Assembly (NCBI RefSeq): GCF_028330525.1
Contig: NZ_JAQMSD010000053.1
Coordinates: 1-51,928, forward strand
Source of the DNA: Spirulina sp. CS-785/01
GTDB lineage: Bacteria > Cyanobacteriota > Cyanobacteriia > Cyanobacteriales > Spirulinaceae
Reading direction: 5' to 3'
DNA length: 51,928 nt
The translations under genes and the position numbers were made by a program. Positions 18,427 through 26,886 of this stretch are shown here, one piece after another. The notes below the pieces were generated by a model. It saw nothing but the letters and a program-made list of their open reading frames with translations. It had not been told where the DNA came from and searched no databases. Position 1 is the stretch's first letter; every line of letters starts with the position of its first letter.

Positions 18427-19707
18427 ATGTTAGTCAGAGAAGCCAAGCTCAAAGACGGTACGCCAGAACAGTATCAAGCACTTGATGAAGCCATCCGCAC
18501 AGGACAATTCATCAGAAATAAGTGCTTGCGCTTGTGGATGGATGCTGAGAAGGTTTCTAGAGCTAAGATGCAAGCTCTCTGCAAAGACTTAGCTCAAGAA
18601 TTTCCTTTTGCTAAGAGACTGAATAGTATGGCTCGACAAGCTCACGCGGCTCGTGCTTGGACTTCGGTTCAACGCTTCTATGAAAACTGTCGTAACGGCG
18701 TAAAGCCTGTAGGTTATCCTAAGTTTAAGAAGCATAGTCGCTCCGTTGAATACAAAACCAGTGGCTGGAAACTATCAAAAGACGGTTTCCATTTAACTTT
18801 CACTGATGGATTTAAAGCAGGAACTTTTTCTCTCTATTGCAACAGCAAAGCCAGAGAGGATATTCTCACAAGCAAAATTAATCGGGTGAGGGTCATTCGC
18901 CGTGCTGATGGGTATTATGCTCAATTTTGCTTAGATGTAGAAAGAGTTGAAGAGGGAACATATACAGGAGAAGTAGTTGGCATCGATCTAGGTCTAAAGT
19001 ATTTCATCAAAGACCAAAACGATAACCAAGTCATTTATCCTCAGTTCCTCAGAAAGTCCGAACACAGACTCAAAAAACTCCAACGTCGTCTGAGCAGGAG
19101 ACATCGACAAGGCAAGAAGCAGTCAGCTAACTACTACAAAGCACGCCAGCAACTCGGAAAACAGCACCTTAAAGTTCAACGCCAACGTAGAGACTGGGCG
19201 ATTAAGCAAGCTCAGGCGTTAGTGGCATCTAACGATGTCGTGGTGTATGAAGATTTGAAGGTGGCTAACTTAGTTAAGAATCATAATTTAGCCAAATCCA
19301 TTTCTGATGCAGCATGGAGTCAATTCACAGACTTTCTCGACTACTATGGAAAGGTTTGGGATAAGGCAGTCGTAGCTGTTAACCCTGCTTTCACTAGCCA
19401 AGACTGTCATAACTGTAGACACCGAGTTAAGAAGTCTTTAAGCACTCGAACTCATAAGTGTCCTCATTGTGGAATTGAACTCTGTCGGGATACCAACGCT
19501 GCGCTCAATATTCTTAGGCGTGGGATGGAAATCCTCGGAATAGAATGGAATCAAGGTACGGGAGGGCATCCCGAAACCTCCGAGAAATCGGGAACGACTG
19601 GGGAGACTCCCACCTCTGTTGATTCAGGGAAACTTGAATCAGTAAGTGGTGTCGCTGAACCAGTAATTTCGGAATCTGTGAAGACCGAAGAATCACCGTC
19701 CTTCTAG
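18427..19707 (+). CDS. tnpB: TnpB RNA-guided endonuclease (OrfB)
   Basis: TnpB is the RuvC-type, RNA-guided nuclease of IS200/IS605 elements and ancestor of Cas12. The 426-aa product has the N-terminal helical/wedge region (AKLKDGTPEQYQALDEAIRT), RuvC-I Asp in VVGIDLGLKYF, RuvC-II Glu in VVYEDLKVANL, a four-Cys zinc finger (CHNCRH...CPHC) and RuvC-III Asp in CRDTNAALNIL. All catalytic residues are intact. I start it at ATG 18427, since homologues begin MLVxEAKL. The C-terminal 60 residues are low-complexity (Thr/Ser/Glu/Gly) and overlap the region expected to template the guide RNA. The TAG stop lies in the loop of the right-end hairpin. Confidence 0.93.
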   Translation: MLVREAKLKDGTPEQYQALDEAIRTGQFIRNKCLRLWMDAEKVSRAKMQALCKDLAQEFPFAKRLNSMARQAHAARAWTSVQRFYENCRNGVKPVGYPKFKKHSRSVEYKTSGWKLSKDGFHLTFTDGFKAGTFSLYCNSKAREDILTSKINRVRVIRRADGYYAQFCLDVERVEEGTYTGEVVGIDLGLKYFIKDQNDNQVIYPQFLRKSEHRLKKLQRRLSRRHRQGKKQSANYYKARQQLGKQHLKVQRQRRDWAIKQAQALVASNDVVVYEDLKVANLVKNHNLAKSISDAAWSQFTDFLDYYGKVWDKAVVAVNPAFTSQDCHNCRHRVKKSLSTRTHKCPHCGIELCRDTNAALNILRRGMEILGIEWNQGTGGHPETSEKSGTTGETPTSVDSGKLESVSGVAEPVISESVKTEESPSF

Positions 19708-19724
19708 GACGGTGAGTATGTCAA
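19694..19724 (+). ncRNA. Inferred 3' part of the TnpB guide RNA (omega RNA) scaffold and right end
   Basis: The hairpin CACCGTCC/GGACGGTG (19694-19714) and the following GAGTATGTCAA form the right end. In this family the RNA scaffold ends at the element boundary and the guide is copied from adjacent DNA, here beginning at 19725 (CGCATACTTCC). The scaffold 5' end, somewhere within the tnpB 3' region, cannot be set from sequence. Confidence 0.5.
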
Positions 19725-22700
19725 CGCATACTTCCTTGGGATAAACACCACAATAACCGAGGACATTGATCGACCAAGACATCTAACTTACGGGGGGAAA
19801 GAGTTAAGAGACTACAATCGGTTTTGGCAATAGCGGTAAAGGGAGTGACTTGATTTTCAATAAAGGCTAATCCGCCAAAATCTTGTCCGACTCCTACTTC
19901 CACTAAAAGGGGATCATCACTGGGTTTTAATAAGACTGTTCCCCGATAAATGACGTGCAGGAGTTCTAATCCCCGTTTTCCGGAACAAATTATCTCTCCG
20001 GCATGGATGTCTTTTTGATTAAAAACTCCGTTAATGACTTCTAACTCATCTAAGGATAAATGTTGAAATAAGGCGGTTGTTTTTAAGAAAAATAATTGGG
20101 AAATAAACCAATCTTGCTCTGGGAATTCTTCTTGTTGTCCGGTGGAGAGGGACACCGCCACCCGTTGGACTAAGGGATCAAAATCATTGAGCAGAAATTC
20201 TGGGACTGCTTGTTGGCGGTGAGAGAGGACACATAAGGCCGCCAAGCGAATCCAGCGATTTTTGGTTTTGAGGAGGGTTAAGAGTAAATTCTCTTGGGAG
20301 ATACTGGGGGGGACTTCTGTTGGGGGGTCTCGGTCTGGGTTTTCTAAGAGAGGGAGTAAGGGTAAGACAAACCGCCGATGTTCAAAGGTGGATAAGAGTT
20401 CTAAGGCATTGGCCCGTAAACGGCGATCTGGGGATTTTCCCCGCACTCCGGTCTGTAAAATAGGCCGGATTTCTCGGAATGTTCCTTCTTGGTCAATGAC
20501 AGAGAGAATGTAAAAAATGCGGTGAATGAGGGTTTGGTGGAAGTCGTTGAGAATTAAGCGCACAAACCGCCATTCGGAGGGGTAGGGGGGCAGTTGTTCG
20601 AGCCATTGCTGGGTTTGGGGTAAGAGTTGTAAGTCGGGTTTGACGAAGTTGTAGAGGATATCGACGGCCCGTTTTGTGCCGACTTTGGCAATGGCTGCAA
20701 TGGCCATATCTACGACTTCAAAGCGTCGAGAGGCTAGATAAATTTTGGCGACGGATAGCCCTTGTTCGCCATAGTTGGCTAAGGCACTGGCAGCCCACAG
20801 TCGGACGGCTAAGTTACGATGTTCTAATCCGACGGCCACATCGAGTAAGAATTGGGGACTACGGACAGTTCCGACCAGTTTTAGGGCGACGGCCCGCACG
20901 AGGGGGTCAAAACTGCTTAATTTGCTGACGGCCATTTGTGCTAAAGGGCTTTCTCCAGGTCGGGCTAATAAGGCTAAGGTGTCTAACCCCTCTCGCATGA
21001 CTTGTATGGAGGCGTTGGCGACGATTTGTTGTAGGAGGGGAATAAAGCGGCGGTTGCGGGTGGTGCGAATGGCGCGAATGACGGCTAATTCTAGGTCGGG
21101 TTCGAGGTCTTCTTCCCAAAAGAGGGTACAGCTTTCTTGGATGTTGGGGTCTTCGCTTTCGACGGCGGTGGCTGCTACACAAGTGAGCGATCGCAGTTGT
21201 CGATTAGAGGTATCTAATAAACGCCGCAGTTGCTGATCGGTAAAGGAATATTGAGTCGCAATCAAGACTTCTAAGGCGACGCATTGCCGGGGGGTATCGG
21301 GAATTTTTAATTGTTGGAGGAGATAATTTTGTAGGTCGGAATGATGACATTTGCGGAAAAAATGAATGATCCCCTGATGAATTTGGCTATCGGCAGAGAT
21401 AAATAGGGGATCAAGATAGGGCAAAATGGCTTTGGGGTTGTCTAACCGGGAGGCTAAGGCTAATCCTAAAATTTGCTGATCCCGATCTTGACTGATTAAT
21501 AAGTCTTGGACATTGCCAGTGTAAGGGGTGGGGAGGTGGCGTAGTCCTTCGCTGACATCTTCCCATTGTACTGAACCTGTCCGTAATAAGGAGAGTAGCG
21601 AGGCTAAGTAACTTTTGCTCATGCCATACCGCACTAGCAAAAATAAGCCACTCAAGACTACCCCAACGAGGGCAATTTCTACGGGAGTTAGCCATTGTCG
21701 CACAACTCCCAACAAGATTCCGGCTAAGGCTAACCCTAACGCATAAAAAAGACCATTGGCGATCGCGCGAACTTGTCCCACTAACCGATAAGGAACGGCA
21801 TTAAAATTCAAGTTATGAATGGGCTGATTGGTACTATCATCTAAGCCATCGTTATTTAAATTGGCCAATACCCCCATCACTAAGTTAAACTGCAACGCCA
21901 ACCCCACAAAACTCAGTAAGGTGGTGAAGGGGTAAACCAAGTTCATCCGCGTTACCCCAAACCGCTTTAAAAGGGGTCTGGTGACGCAGTAGAGGACAAA
22001 AAGGGGTAACAGGTTGTTAACCACCCGCATCAGCCCTAAAAAGCGCGTTAAACTGCGATCATCGGTAAAGGCTTCGGCATAGATGCGTAGGTAGAGAAAT
22101 TCTGACGTAATATAGAGCAGAATAAACAGACTGGTACTCCCGGCTAAAAAGAAAATAACCGGATATTGTTTCAGCAGTTGGGGTAAATTCCGCCAACTGA
22201 GTTGGGTTTTCGTCTTTTCCTCACTATAACCTGGTGCAATGGGGGTAATTGTCCGTTCTAGATAACAAAGTTGCAAAAAGGTGATCCCATACAATAGGGG
22301 CAATCCCAATAACATTTGTTCATTGGTAAGCGGTTGAGCTAAAATGCTGGCCAGTCCTCCCCCCAAGAGTCCTCCAATGGCCATGGCCATGCGTAACCAG
22401 TGGGTGTAGCGTTTCCAGTCGAGGGTGGTGAAATAATCGGTGACAAGACTCGGTAAGAGGACTTCTAGGGTTAAAATCCATTGAATATAAGCCCCAATAT
22501 GCAGGACAAAGTAAATGGGGAGGGTATCTAGAAATAAGAGTCTTTGCAGGATTAAAACTAACAGGGTGGCCCCAATGAGTAAGTAGCGAAATAAGCGGGG
22601 ACGACTGGTATTATCAACGATACGAGAAATGCCAGTATAAATGGGAAATGCGGCAACTCCCATCATGAGGTAAGACAAGGGCAAGTATTCTACTCCGGCA

Positions 22701-22828
22701 TGGGAGAGAAAGAGGGATGTGCCGAGGGTGAGGGAAAAGATGCTAAAGGTGGTGGCAGAAACCGCTAATAACAGCAAATTGATCAGTTTGCTGTTTTTTC
22801 TTTTTGGGTTAAGTTCCTGCTCTGGCAT
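19721..22828 (-). CDS. NTT/MFS-like membrane protein with HEAT repeats and a cyclic-nucleotide-binding domain
   Basis: This 1035-aa protein has about ten to twelve hydrophobic helices in residues 12-430 resembling nucleotide translocase (Tlc/Npt) or MFS carriers. A long array of HEAT-like helical repeats follows (about 455-880, with VRAVALKLVGTV, NLAVRLWAASALANYG), then a cNMP-binding-like jelly roll (about 900-1020: FQHLSLDELEVINGVF, GEIICSGKRGLELLHVIYRGTV). Cyanobacteria commonly encode such fusions; substrate and ligand are unknown. No Shine-Dalgarno is evident. Its stop codon lies inside the right end of the adjacent tnpB element; removing the element in silico gives the same C-terminus (SMR) with a TAA stop. 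The gene is framed by inverted repeats. Confidence 0.8.
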   Translation of the reverse strand: MPEQELNPKRKNSKLINLLLLAVSATTFSIFSLTLGTSLFLSHAGVEYLPLSYLMMGVAAFPIYTGISRIVDNTSRPRLFRYLLIGATLLVLILQRLLFLDTLPIYFVLHIGAYIQWILTLEVLLPSLVTDYFTTLDWKRYTHWLRMAMAIGGLLGGGLASILAQPLTNEQMLLGLPLLYGITFLQLCYLERTITPIAPGYSEEKTKTQLSWRNLPQLLKQYPVIFFLAGSTSLFILLYITSEFLYLRIYAEAFTDDRSLTRFLGLMRVVNNLLPLFVLYCVTRPLLKRFGVTRMNLVYPFTTLLSFVGLALQFNLVMGVLANLNNDGLDDSTNQPIHNLNFNAVPYRLVGQVRAIANGLFYALGLALAGILLGVVRQWLTPVEIALVGVVLSGLFLLVRYGMSKSYLASLLSLLRTGSVQWEDVSEGLRHLPTPYTGNVQDLLISQDRDQQILGLALASRLDNPKAILPYLDPLFISADSQIHQGIIHFFRKCHHSDLQNYLLQQLKIPDTPRQCVALEVLIATQYSFTDQQLRRLLDTSNRQLRSLTCVAATAVESEDPNIQESCTLFWEEDLEPDLELAVIRAIRTTRNRRFIPLLQQIVANASIQVMREGLDTLALLARPGESPLAQMAVSKLSSFDPLVRAVALKLVGTVRSPQFLLDVAVGLEHRNLAVRLWAASALANYGEQGLSVAKIYLASRRFEVVDMAIAAIAKVGTKRAVDILYNFVKPDLQLLPQTQQWLEQLPPYPSEWRFVRLILNDFHQTLIHRIFYILSVIDQEGTFREIRPILQTGVRGKSPDRRLRANALELLSTFEHRRFVLPLLPLLENPDRDPPTEVPPSISQENLLLTLLKTKNRWIRLAALCVLSHRQQAVPEFLLNDFDPLVQRVAVSLSTGQQEEFPEQDWFISQLFFLKTTALFQHLSLDELEVINGVFNQKDIHAGEIICSGKRGLELLHVIYRGTVLLKPSDDPLLVEVGVGQDFGGLAFIENQVTPFTAIAKTDCSLLTLSPRKLDVLVDQCPRLLWCLSQGSMR

Positions 22829-22862
22829 GGTTTGTTGTTTGTTTTTGATTATTTGTTATTGG

Positions 22863-22940
22863 TTATTTGTTATTTGTTATTTGTTGCCATTCGACTTACT
22901 GCTTTGTGTCCTTTGTGTCTTTGTGGTTTATCAATTATCA
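22863..22940. repeat. Right arm of a long inverted repeat
   Basis: The core at 22889-22928 is the exact reverse complement of 18246-18285. The left part of this arm is a run of TTATTTG units, matching the CAAACAA run of the other arm with C/T changes. It lies in the 257-bp gap between the NTT/HEAT start and the ctpA stop. Confidence 0.93.
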
Positions 22941-23085
22941 ACTATCAGACGAGCGCAAATGAAAAAGCGATCGCTGCCTTGATAAAGGCCAAAGCCTTTA
23001 CTCTGAACGGTGCGATCGCTCCTTTTCTTGATCACCCTTCCTTCTCTATACTCCCTAAACCGGAAGCATAGGAGAAAATCCTCTA

Positions 23086-24537
23086 TTATTGCTCCTCGCT
23101 GGGAAGTTCCTCTTCTAACAGTTGGCGAATACTAATCGGTTCGGGTTCGCTGGGAATACTTTCTCCTAACACCCGACTTTCTAGGACATTGAGAGCTTGG
23201 CGATATTGGGGGTCTTGTCCAGTCCCGAAGGCACTAGGGTTAGACCGTAATAAGCGTTGTTGTTCGTGGGTTAAGTTTAGTTCAATATCAGGGGCGATCC
23301 CTTGTCCATTAATATTAACTCCACTGGGTGGATAGTAGCGAGAAATCGTGACGGCCAAGCCGGACTCGTCGGAAAGGGAGTGAACAGATTGCACTGTGCC
23401 TTTCCCATAGGTTCTGGTCCCCACAATGGTGGCCCGACTGTTATCTTTTAATGCTCCGGCCAGAATTTCGCTGGCACTGGCGGAGTTCCCATCTACGAGA
23501 ACTACTAAGGGGAGGTCGCTGAGGGCGGTGTTATTGGCGGAATATTCTTGGTTTCCTCCCAGGCGGTCCACGGTGCGGACAATTGTGCCTTGGGACATCC
23601 ACATTCGCGCAATGTCCACGCTGGCAAAGAGAAGGCCGCCGGGGTTGCCTCGCAGGTCCAGGACGAATCCTTGGACATCTTGGGATTGTAACCTTGCGAT
23701 CGCTTTCTCCATTTGTTCGGCAGCGTGGGAACTAAATTCATCAAGTTTTAAGTACCCTACGCGCACTCCGTCTTCTTCTTTAATGGAGGCATGGAGGACG
23801 GGGACTTCGACTTGGGCCCGGGTGAGGGTGACTTCGTAGAGTCCTTGGTTGGGCCGGGTGAGTTGGAGGGTGACTTCTGTTCCTTCTTCTCCTTGTAGTA
23901 GTTCGGCGGCCTGTTCGACGGTCATCAGGGAGGTGTGTTGGCCGTTGATTTTTAAAATGCGATCGCCTCGTTCAATTCCGGCACTTTTGGCCGGGGATTC
24001 GTCTAAGGCTTCCACGACGGTTAAAACACTGTTGCTTTCATCCACCACCAAACGAAGACCAATGCCGGAGAGTTCTCCGGTGGTTTGACTGGTGAGATCA
24101 GCAAATTGTTCGGGGTTGAGAAAGCGGGTATAGGGATCACCGAGATCACGGAGGGCTTCTCGAATGGCACTGTAGGCATCTTTATGGCTGCTATACTCCT
24201 CACTGAGGAGTTCTTGCCGTTTCACTTGCCAGTCTTCTTGGTCAAAGTCACGACCGACAAATTCGTTATTCACGATTTGCCAGACTTCATCCACAATGAT
24301 TTTGGGGCTATCTTCTAGGGCGACTGCTTCGGGGGTGGGAGTCCCCAATAATGCTAGTCCGGTGGCGGCTAGGGTTGCGATCGCGCAGCGTCTCCCTAGG
24401 AGAAGCGCACTTTGGCCCAGTAACTTCAAAATCGCTGAATCAAACTGGGGATGTGACTTGGCTGAATGACACTGTATTGGATGGCATGGGATGAAACGTT
24501 TAGCAAAAAAGGGTCGGGGTTGAGACGTATTGTTCAT
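23086..24537 (-). CDS. ctpA: Carboxyl-terminal processing protease CtpA/CtpB (S41 family)
   Basis: CtpA-type proteases cleave C-terminal extensions of exported proteins; in cyanobacteria CtpA matures the D1 subunit of photosystem II. I start it at ATG 24537 (483 aa). A hydrophobic segment, CAIATLAATGLALLG, near residues 50-65 and ending before AVALED, looks like a signal peptide for the thylakoid lumen or periplasm. A PDZ domain follows (GIERGDRILKINGQ), then the S41 peptidase with the nucleophile Ser in NSASASE and the general-base Lys in YGKGTVQ. Which paralogue (A, B or C) this is cannot be decided here. The signal-peptide coding region contains a dispersed palindromic repeat. Confidence 0.9.
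   Translation of the reverse strand: MNNTSQPRPFFAKRFIPCHPIQCHSAKSHPQFDSAILKLLGQSALLLGRRCAIATLAATGLALLGTPTPEAVALEDSPKIIVDEVWQIVNNEFVGRDFDQEDWQVKRQELLSEEYSSHKDAYSAIREALRDLGDPYTRFLNPEQFADLTSQTTGELSGIGLRLVVDESNSVLTVVEALDESPAKSAGIERGDRILKINGQHTSLMTVEQAAELLQGEEGTEVTLQLTRPNQGLYEVTLTRAQVEVPVLHASIKEEDGVRVGYLKLDEFSSHAAEQMEKAIARLQSQDVQGFVLDLRGNPGGLLFASVDIARMWMSQGTIVRTVDRLGGNQEYSANNTALSDLPLVVLVDGNSASASEILAGALKDNSRATIVGTRTYGKGTVQSVHSLSDESGLAVTISRYYPPSGVNINGQGIAPDIELNLTHEQQRLLRSNPSAFGTGQDPQYRQALNVLESRVLGESIPSEPEPISIRQLLEEELPSEEQ
24382..24407. repeat. Dispersed palindromic repeat inside ctpA
   Basis: CGCGCAGCGTCTCC, CTA, GGAGAAGCGC forms an imperfect palindrome and matches the element at 51-76. On the coding strand it encodes part of the CtpA signal peptide (SALLLGRRCAIA), so a repeat has been absorbed into a gene at a tolerant position. 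Confidence 0.75.
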
Positions 24538-25052
24538 GGAACAGTGGGCTAACAAATGATATGAACCAAGGCAATTTGCTTTATATTCTATGGGGTTGGT
24601 CTGGATGAAAAAACTAAAGTTTTTCCAAACTCTCTCCGGGTTAGGGATGAGAGGTTCATCTAAACTACCCCCCAAAACGGAATACGGTGAATTGACTAAA
24701 CTGGTGATACACCCCCTGCGTTTTGAGGTTAACCAACCTACGGAAAGATGACCGATGCTGTCGTGCCAGTTTTACCATTGTCTCCCGTGACTGGATTGTT
24801 CACAGGGATTAGGTTTTGTTGCCAGTTTAAATCCTTTTTTTGACGAGAGACTAGACAATGGAGTTTAACCGTGTTATAATGAAAGTTTGCAATTTTTTTT
24901 AGTATTTTCCCTTTCATCTCCAACAATTGCTGAAACTGCAATTGTTAGTTATATGTCCCCTGACAGCAAAACCCTTCCCCCTTCGCTAAGGAAAATAGCC
25001 AAGGAAACCGGATTTTTTGGACGCTGGACCGAAAGCGCGAGTTGGCCATAAA
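24538..25052. other. Intergenic region between ctpA and the NUDIX gene
   Basis: I see no credible gene in these 515 bp, although a 67-codon minus frame with a TTG start exists. It contains a plus-strand promoter candidate (24852-24880) and a 9-bp perfect hairpin, AACAATTGC/GCAATTGTT (24922-24946). The ctpA promoter should lie toward its left side. Confidence 0.5.
24852..24880 (+). promoter_or_regulatory. Orphan promoter candidate
   Basis: TAGACA (24852-24857) and a perfect TATAAT (24875-24880) are spaced 17 bp apart and face right. The nearest rightward gene, folD, starts 1 kb away beyond two leftward genes. If active, it would drive a small RNA or an antisense transcript over the NUDIX gene. 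Confidence 0.4.
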
Positions 25053-25505
25053 TTAGCATTGCCAATCAACGAGATTACTCTCTATTAAATCTAGCAAAAA
25101 TTTCCGATGAGCGAAGCCCAACGGTCGAATTTGTCTGGCTTTGTGGGAGTAAAATTCTCCTTTGACGATATCTTCGGGACAGAGCAAGGCCATATCCCAT
25201 CCTTCATTTAACTGTAACTCATGGAGGGGAACAAGTAACGGAACAGCGAAAACATGACGTAAGGACTGATGTTCCTCATTGGGAAACTCACCCAGTTTAA
25301 TGGGGGGTTTGCGTATCGTATAGTTAATTTCCTCTTGTAATTCCCGTTGCAGTCCTTCTTCGGGGGTTTCCCCAGGTTCGAGGTGTCCCCCAAAGAACCC
25401 CCAACACCCGGCTGCGGGGATGTGGGGGAGGTTATCTCGTAACTGCATTAAAAAACGACCTTTTTGATAGAGAATTGCGATCGCCACCTGTCGTTCATAA
25501 CTCAT
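25053..25505 (-). CDS. NUDIX hydrolase
   Basis: This 150-aa protein should hydrolyse a nucleoside diphosphate linked to another moiety. The NUDIX box is complete: GHLEPGETPEEGLQRELQEEIN carries the GX5EX7REUXEE residues, about positions 40-62. It is preceded by WGFFGG. I start it at ATG 25503-25505, where the protein reads [14 protein letters not shown], overlapping the end of the upstream lipoprotein gene by 11 bp (translational coupling). The longer frame to 25559 encodes non-homologous residues within that gene. The substrate cannot be assigned; sugar-nucleotide or NTP-cleaning activities are possible. Confidence 0.9.
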   Translation of the reverse strand: MSYERQVAIAILYQKGRFLMQLRDNLPHIPAAGCWGFFGGHLEPGETPEEGLQRELQEEINYTIRKPPIKLGEFPNEEHQSLRHVFAVPLLVPLHELQLNEGWDMALLCPEDIVKGEFYSHKARQIRPLGFAHRKFLLDLIESNLVDWQC

Positions 25506-25833
25506 ACCGTTCACTCTCCAGAATATAAATATCCCGTAACTGCTGACCATCCACCTCAATCATCTCCTCTCGCACCTCTCCTGTCACCTGAACCCTATCC
25601 CCCACCCCAGGCAACGTCCTCTCCGTCATCACCCAAACCATTCCCTCCTCATCGGCCAACTGATACCCCCCTCCCTGTCCAAACGGGGCCTGTTTCACCA
25701 CCTCCCCGCTAATTGTAATCGGTTGGCCCACCTGTTCCGTCACCTGTTCCGTTGTCACCTCACCCAGTCCCCCCGAACACCCCCAGAGACTGCCCAAAAG
25801 TAAAAGTAGTATAAGAAGATTCGCGCTGCGCAT
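25495..25833 (-). CDS. Small OB-fold lipoprotein-like protein, unknown function
   Basis: The 112-aa product starts with [19 protein letters not shown], a basic residue, a long Leu-rich core and a Cys, resembling a lipoprotein signal; the Trp before Gly-Cys is not typical for a lipobox. The rest, with [30 protein letters not shown] and a C-terminal DIYILESE, looks like a bacterial OB-fold module. I start at 25833, because AAGGA lies 6 nt upstream. The gene overlaps the start of the NUDIX gene and shares its transcript. It is divergent from folD, with 48 bp between start codons. Confidence 0.75.
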   Translation of the reverse strand: MRSANLLILLLLLGSLWGCSGGLGEVTTEQVTEQVGQPITISGEVVKQAPFGQGGGYQLADEEGMVWVMTERTLPGVGDRVQVTGEVREEMIEVDGQQLRDIYILESERYEL

Positions 25834-25881
25834 GATTTTCCTTGTAGAATCCAAAAGCTACGATTTCAATCGGCACGTTTT

Positions 25882-26751
25882 ATGACAACCCTTCTCGATG
25901 GTAAAGGTCTTTCCCAAAAGATTCAGCAAGAACTCAAGACTAACATTGAAACCCTAAAATCGGAAAAAGGCAGACCTCCTGGTTTAGCCGTTTTGATGGT
26001 CGGCGAAGACCCGGCCAGTTCAGCTTACGTCCGCAATAAAGAACGGGCCTGTACTAGAGTCGGCATTTCCTCCTTTGGTCGCCATTTTCCCACAGAAATC
26101 ACCCAAGACGAACTCATCAAAGCCATTCACCAACTGAACCACGATGAACGAGTCGATGGAATTCTAGTCCAACTTCCCCTCCCCGAGCATCTAGATGGGG
26201 TTGCCCTCCTCCACGAAATTGATCCCAACAAGGATGTTGATGGACTGCATCCCCTCAACTTAGGGCATTTAGTCCGAGAAGAACCCGGACTCCGCAGTTG
26301 TACCCCGGCAGGGGTAATGAAGCTCCTCAAACACTATAATATCCCCCTTCTCGGTCAACATTCGGTCATTGTGGGGCGTAGTATTTTAGTGGGTAAACCC
26401 CTGTCATTGATGTTTGAGGAACAGAATAGCACGGTGGTTGTCACCCACTCTTATACACGGGACTTAGGCAGTTTAACCAAAGAGGCAGATATTTTAGTGG
26501 TCGCTGCGGGACAACCGGATTTAATCACAGCAGACATGGTAAAACCAGAGGCAGTGGTGATTGATGTAGGAATTAACCGTGTCACCAACCCAGAAACCGG
26601 AAAAGGTCGTCTGGTGGGTGATGTCGATTTCCCCAACGTTCAGGATAAAACCAGTTATATCACCCCAGTCCCCGGTGGAGTCGGACCGATGACGGTGGCC
26701 ATGTTGTTAAGGAATACTGTGTTGCGGTATCAAGGGGAGTTTATGGAATAA
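25882..26751 (+). CDS. folD: Bifunctional methylenetetrahydrofolate dehydrogenase/cyclohydrolase
   Basis: FolD interconverts 5,10-methylene-THF and 10-formyl-THF in one-carbon metabolism, cytosolic and homodimeric. The 289-aa length is normal. Visible signatures: [17 protein letters not shown] (holding the catalytic Lys region), [23 protein letters not shown], the NADP site [10 protein letters not shown] and [15 protein letters not shown]. It is transcribed alone, divergent from the small lipoprotein gene, and marks the left edge of conserved housekeeping DNA next to the defence-like region. Confidence 0.97.
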   Translation: MTTLLDGKGLSQKIQQELKTNIETLKSEKGRPPGLAVLMVGEDPASSAYVRNKERACTRVGISSFGRHFPTEITQDELIKAIHQLNHDERVDGILVQLPLPEHLDGVALLHEIDPNKDVDGLHPLNLGHLVREEPGLRSCTPAGVMKLLKHYNIPLLGQHSVIVGRSILVGKPLSLMFEEQNSTVVVTHSYTRDLGSLTKEADILVVAAGQPDLITADMVKPEAVVIDVGINRVTNPETGKGRLVGDVDFPNVQDKTSYITPVPGGVGPMTVAMLLRNTVLRYQGEFME

Positions 26752-26770
26752 GTGAGAGATAGATAGACGG

Positions 26771-26802
26771 GTAGGTTGGGTGAAATGCAGTGTAACCCAA
26801 CT
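26771..26802. repeat. REP-like hairpin of the GTTGGGT...ACCCAAC family
   Basis: GTTGGGT (26775-26781) pairs with ACCCAAC (26795-26801). The same unit, TAGGTTGGGTGAA...GTAACCCAAC, occurs at 51421-51450. It follows the folD stop by about 20 bp and may act as a 3' hairpin. Confidence 0.8.
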
Positions 26803-26886
26803 TCCCCCTGATCCTTGGGTCATAAGTTTTTTAGGGCTTATAATAAATGGATTTAATACCAATCAAGCAGATTGAATATCAATTCA

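Larger units (their letters stand above)
18319..19724 (+). mobile_element. Solitary tnpB element of the IS200/IS605 group (no tnpA)
   Basis: Boundaries are read from target logic. TTAC at 18315-18318 is a left cleavage tetranucleotide, and TCAA at 19721-19724 a right one, as I recall for the IS608 type. Joining the flanks recreates an uninterrupted stop codon for the neighbouring gene. The left end has a hairpin TCGCCC/GGGCGA (18342-18358); the right end has CACCGTCC/GGACGGTG (19694-19714) overlapping the tnpB stop. No TnpA transposase is encoded, so it needs one in trans. The 3' end should also encode the guide RNA of TnpB. Confidence 0.8.

Noticed and set aside
24738..24941. 67-codon minus frame starting with TTG
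   Set aside because: Weak start and no recognisable domain; it overlaps the hairpin and promoter-like signals.
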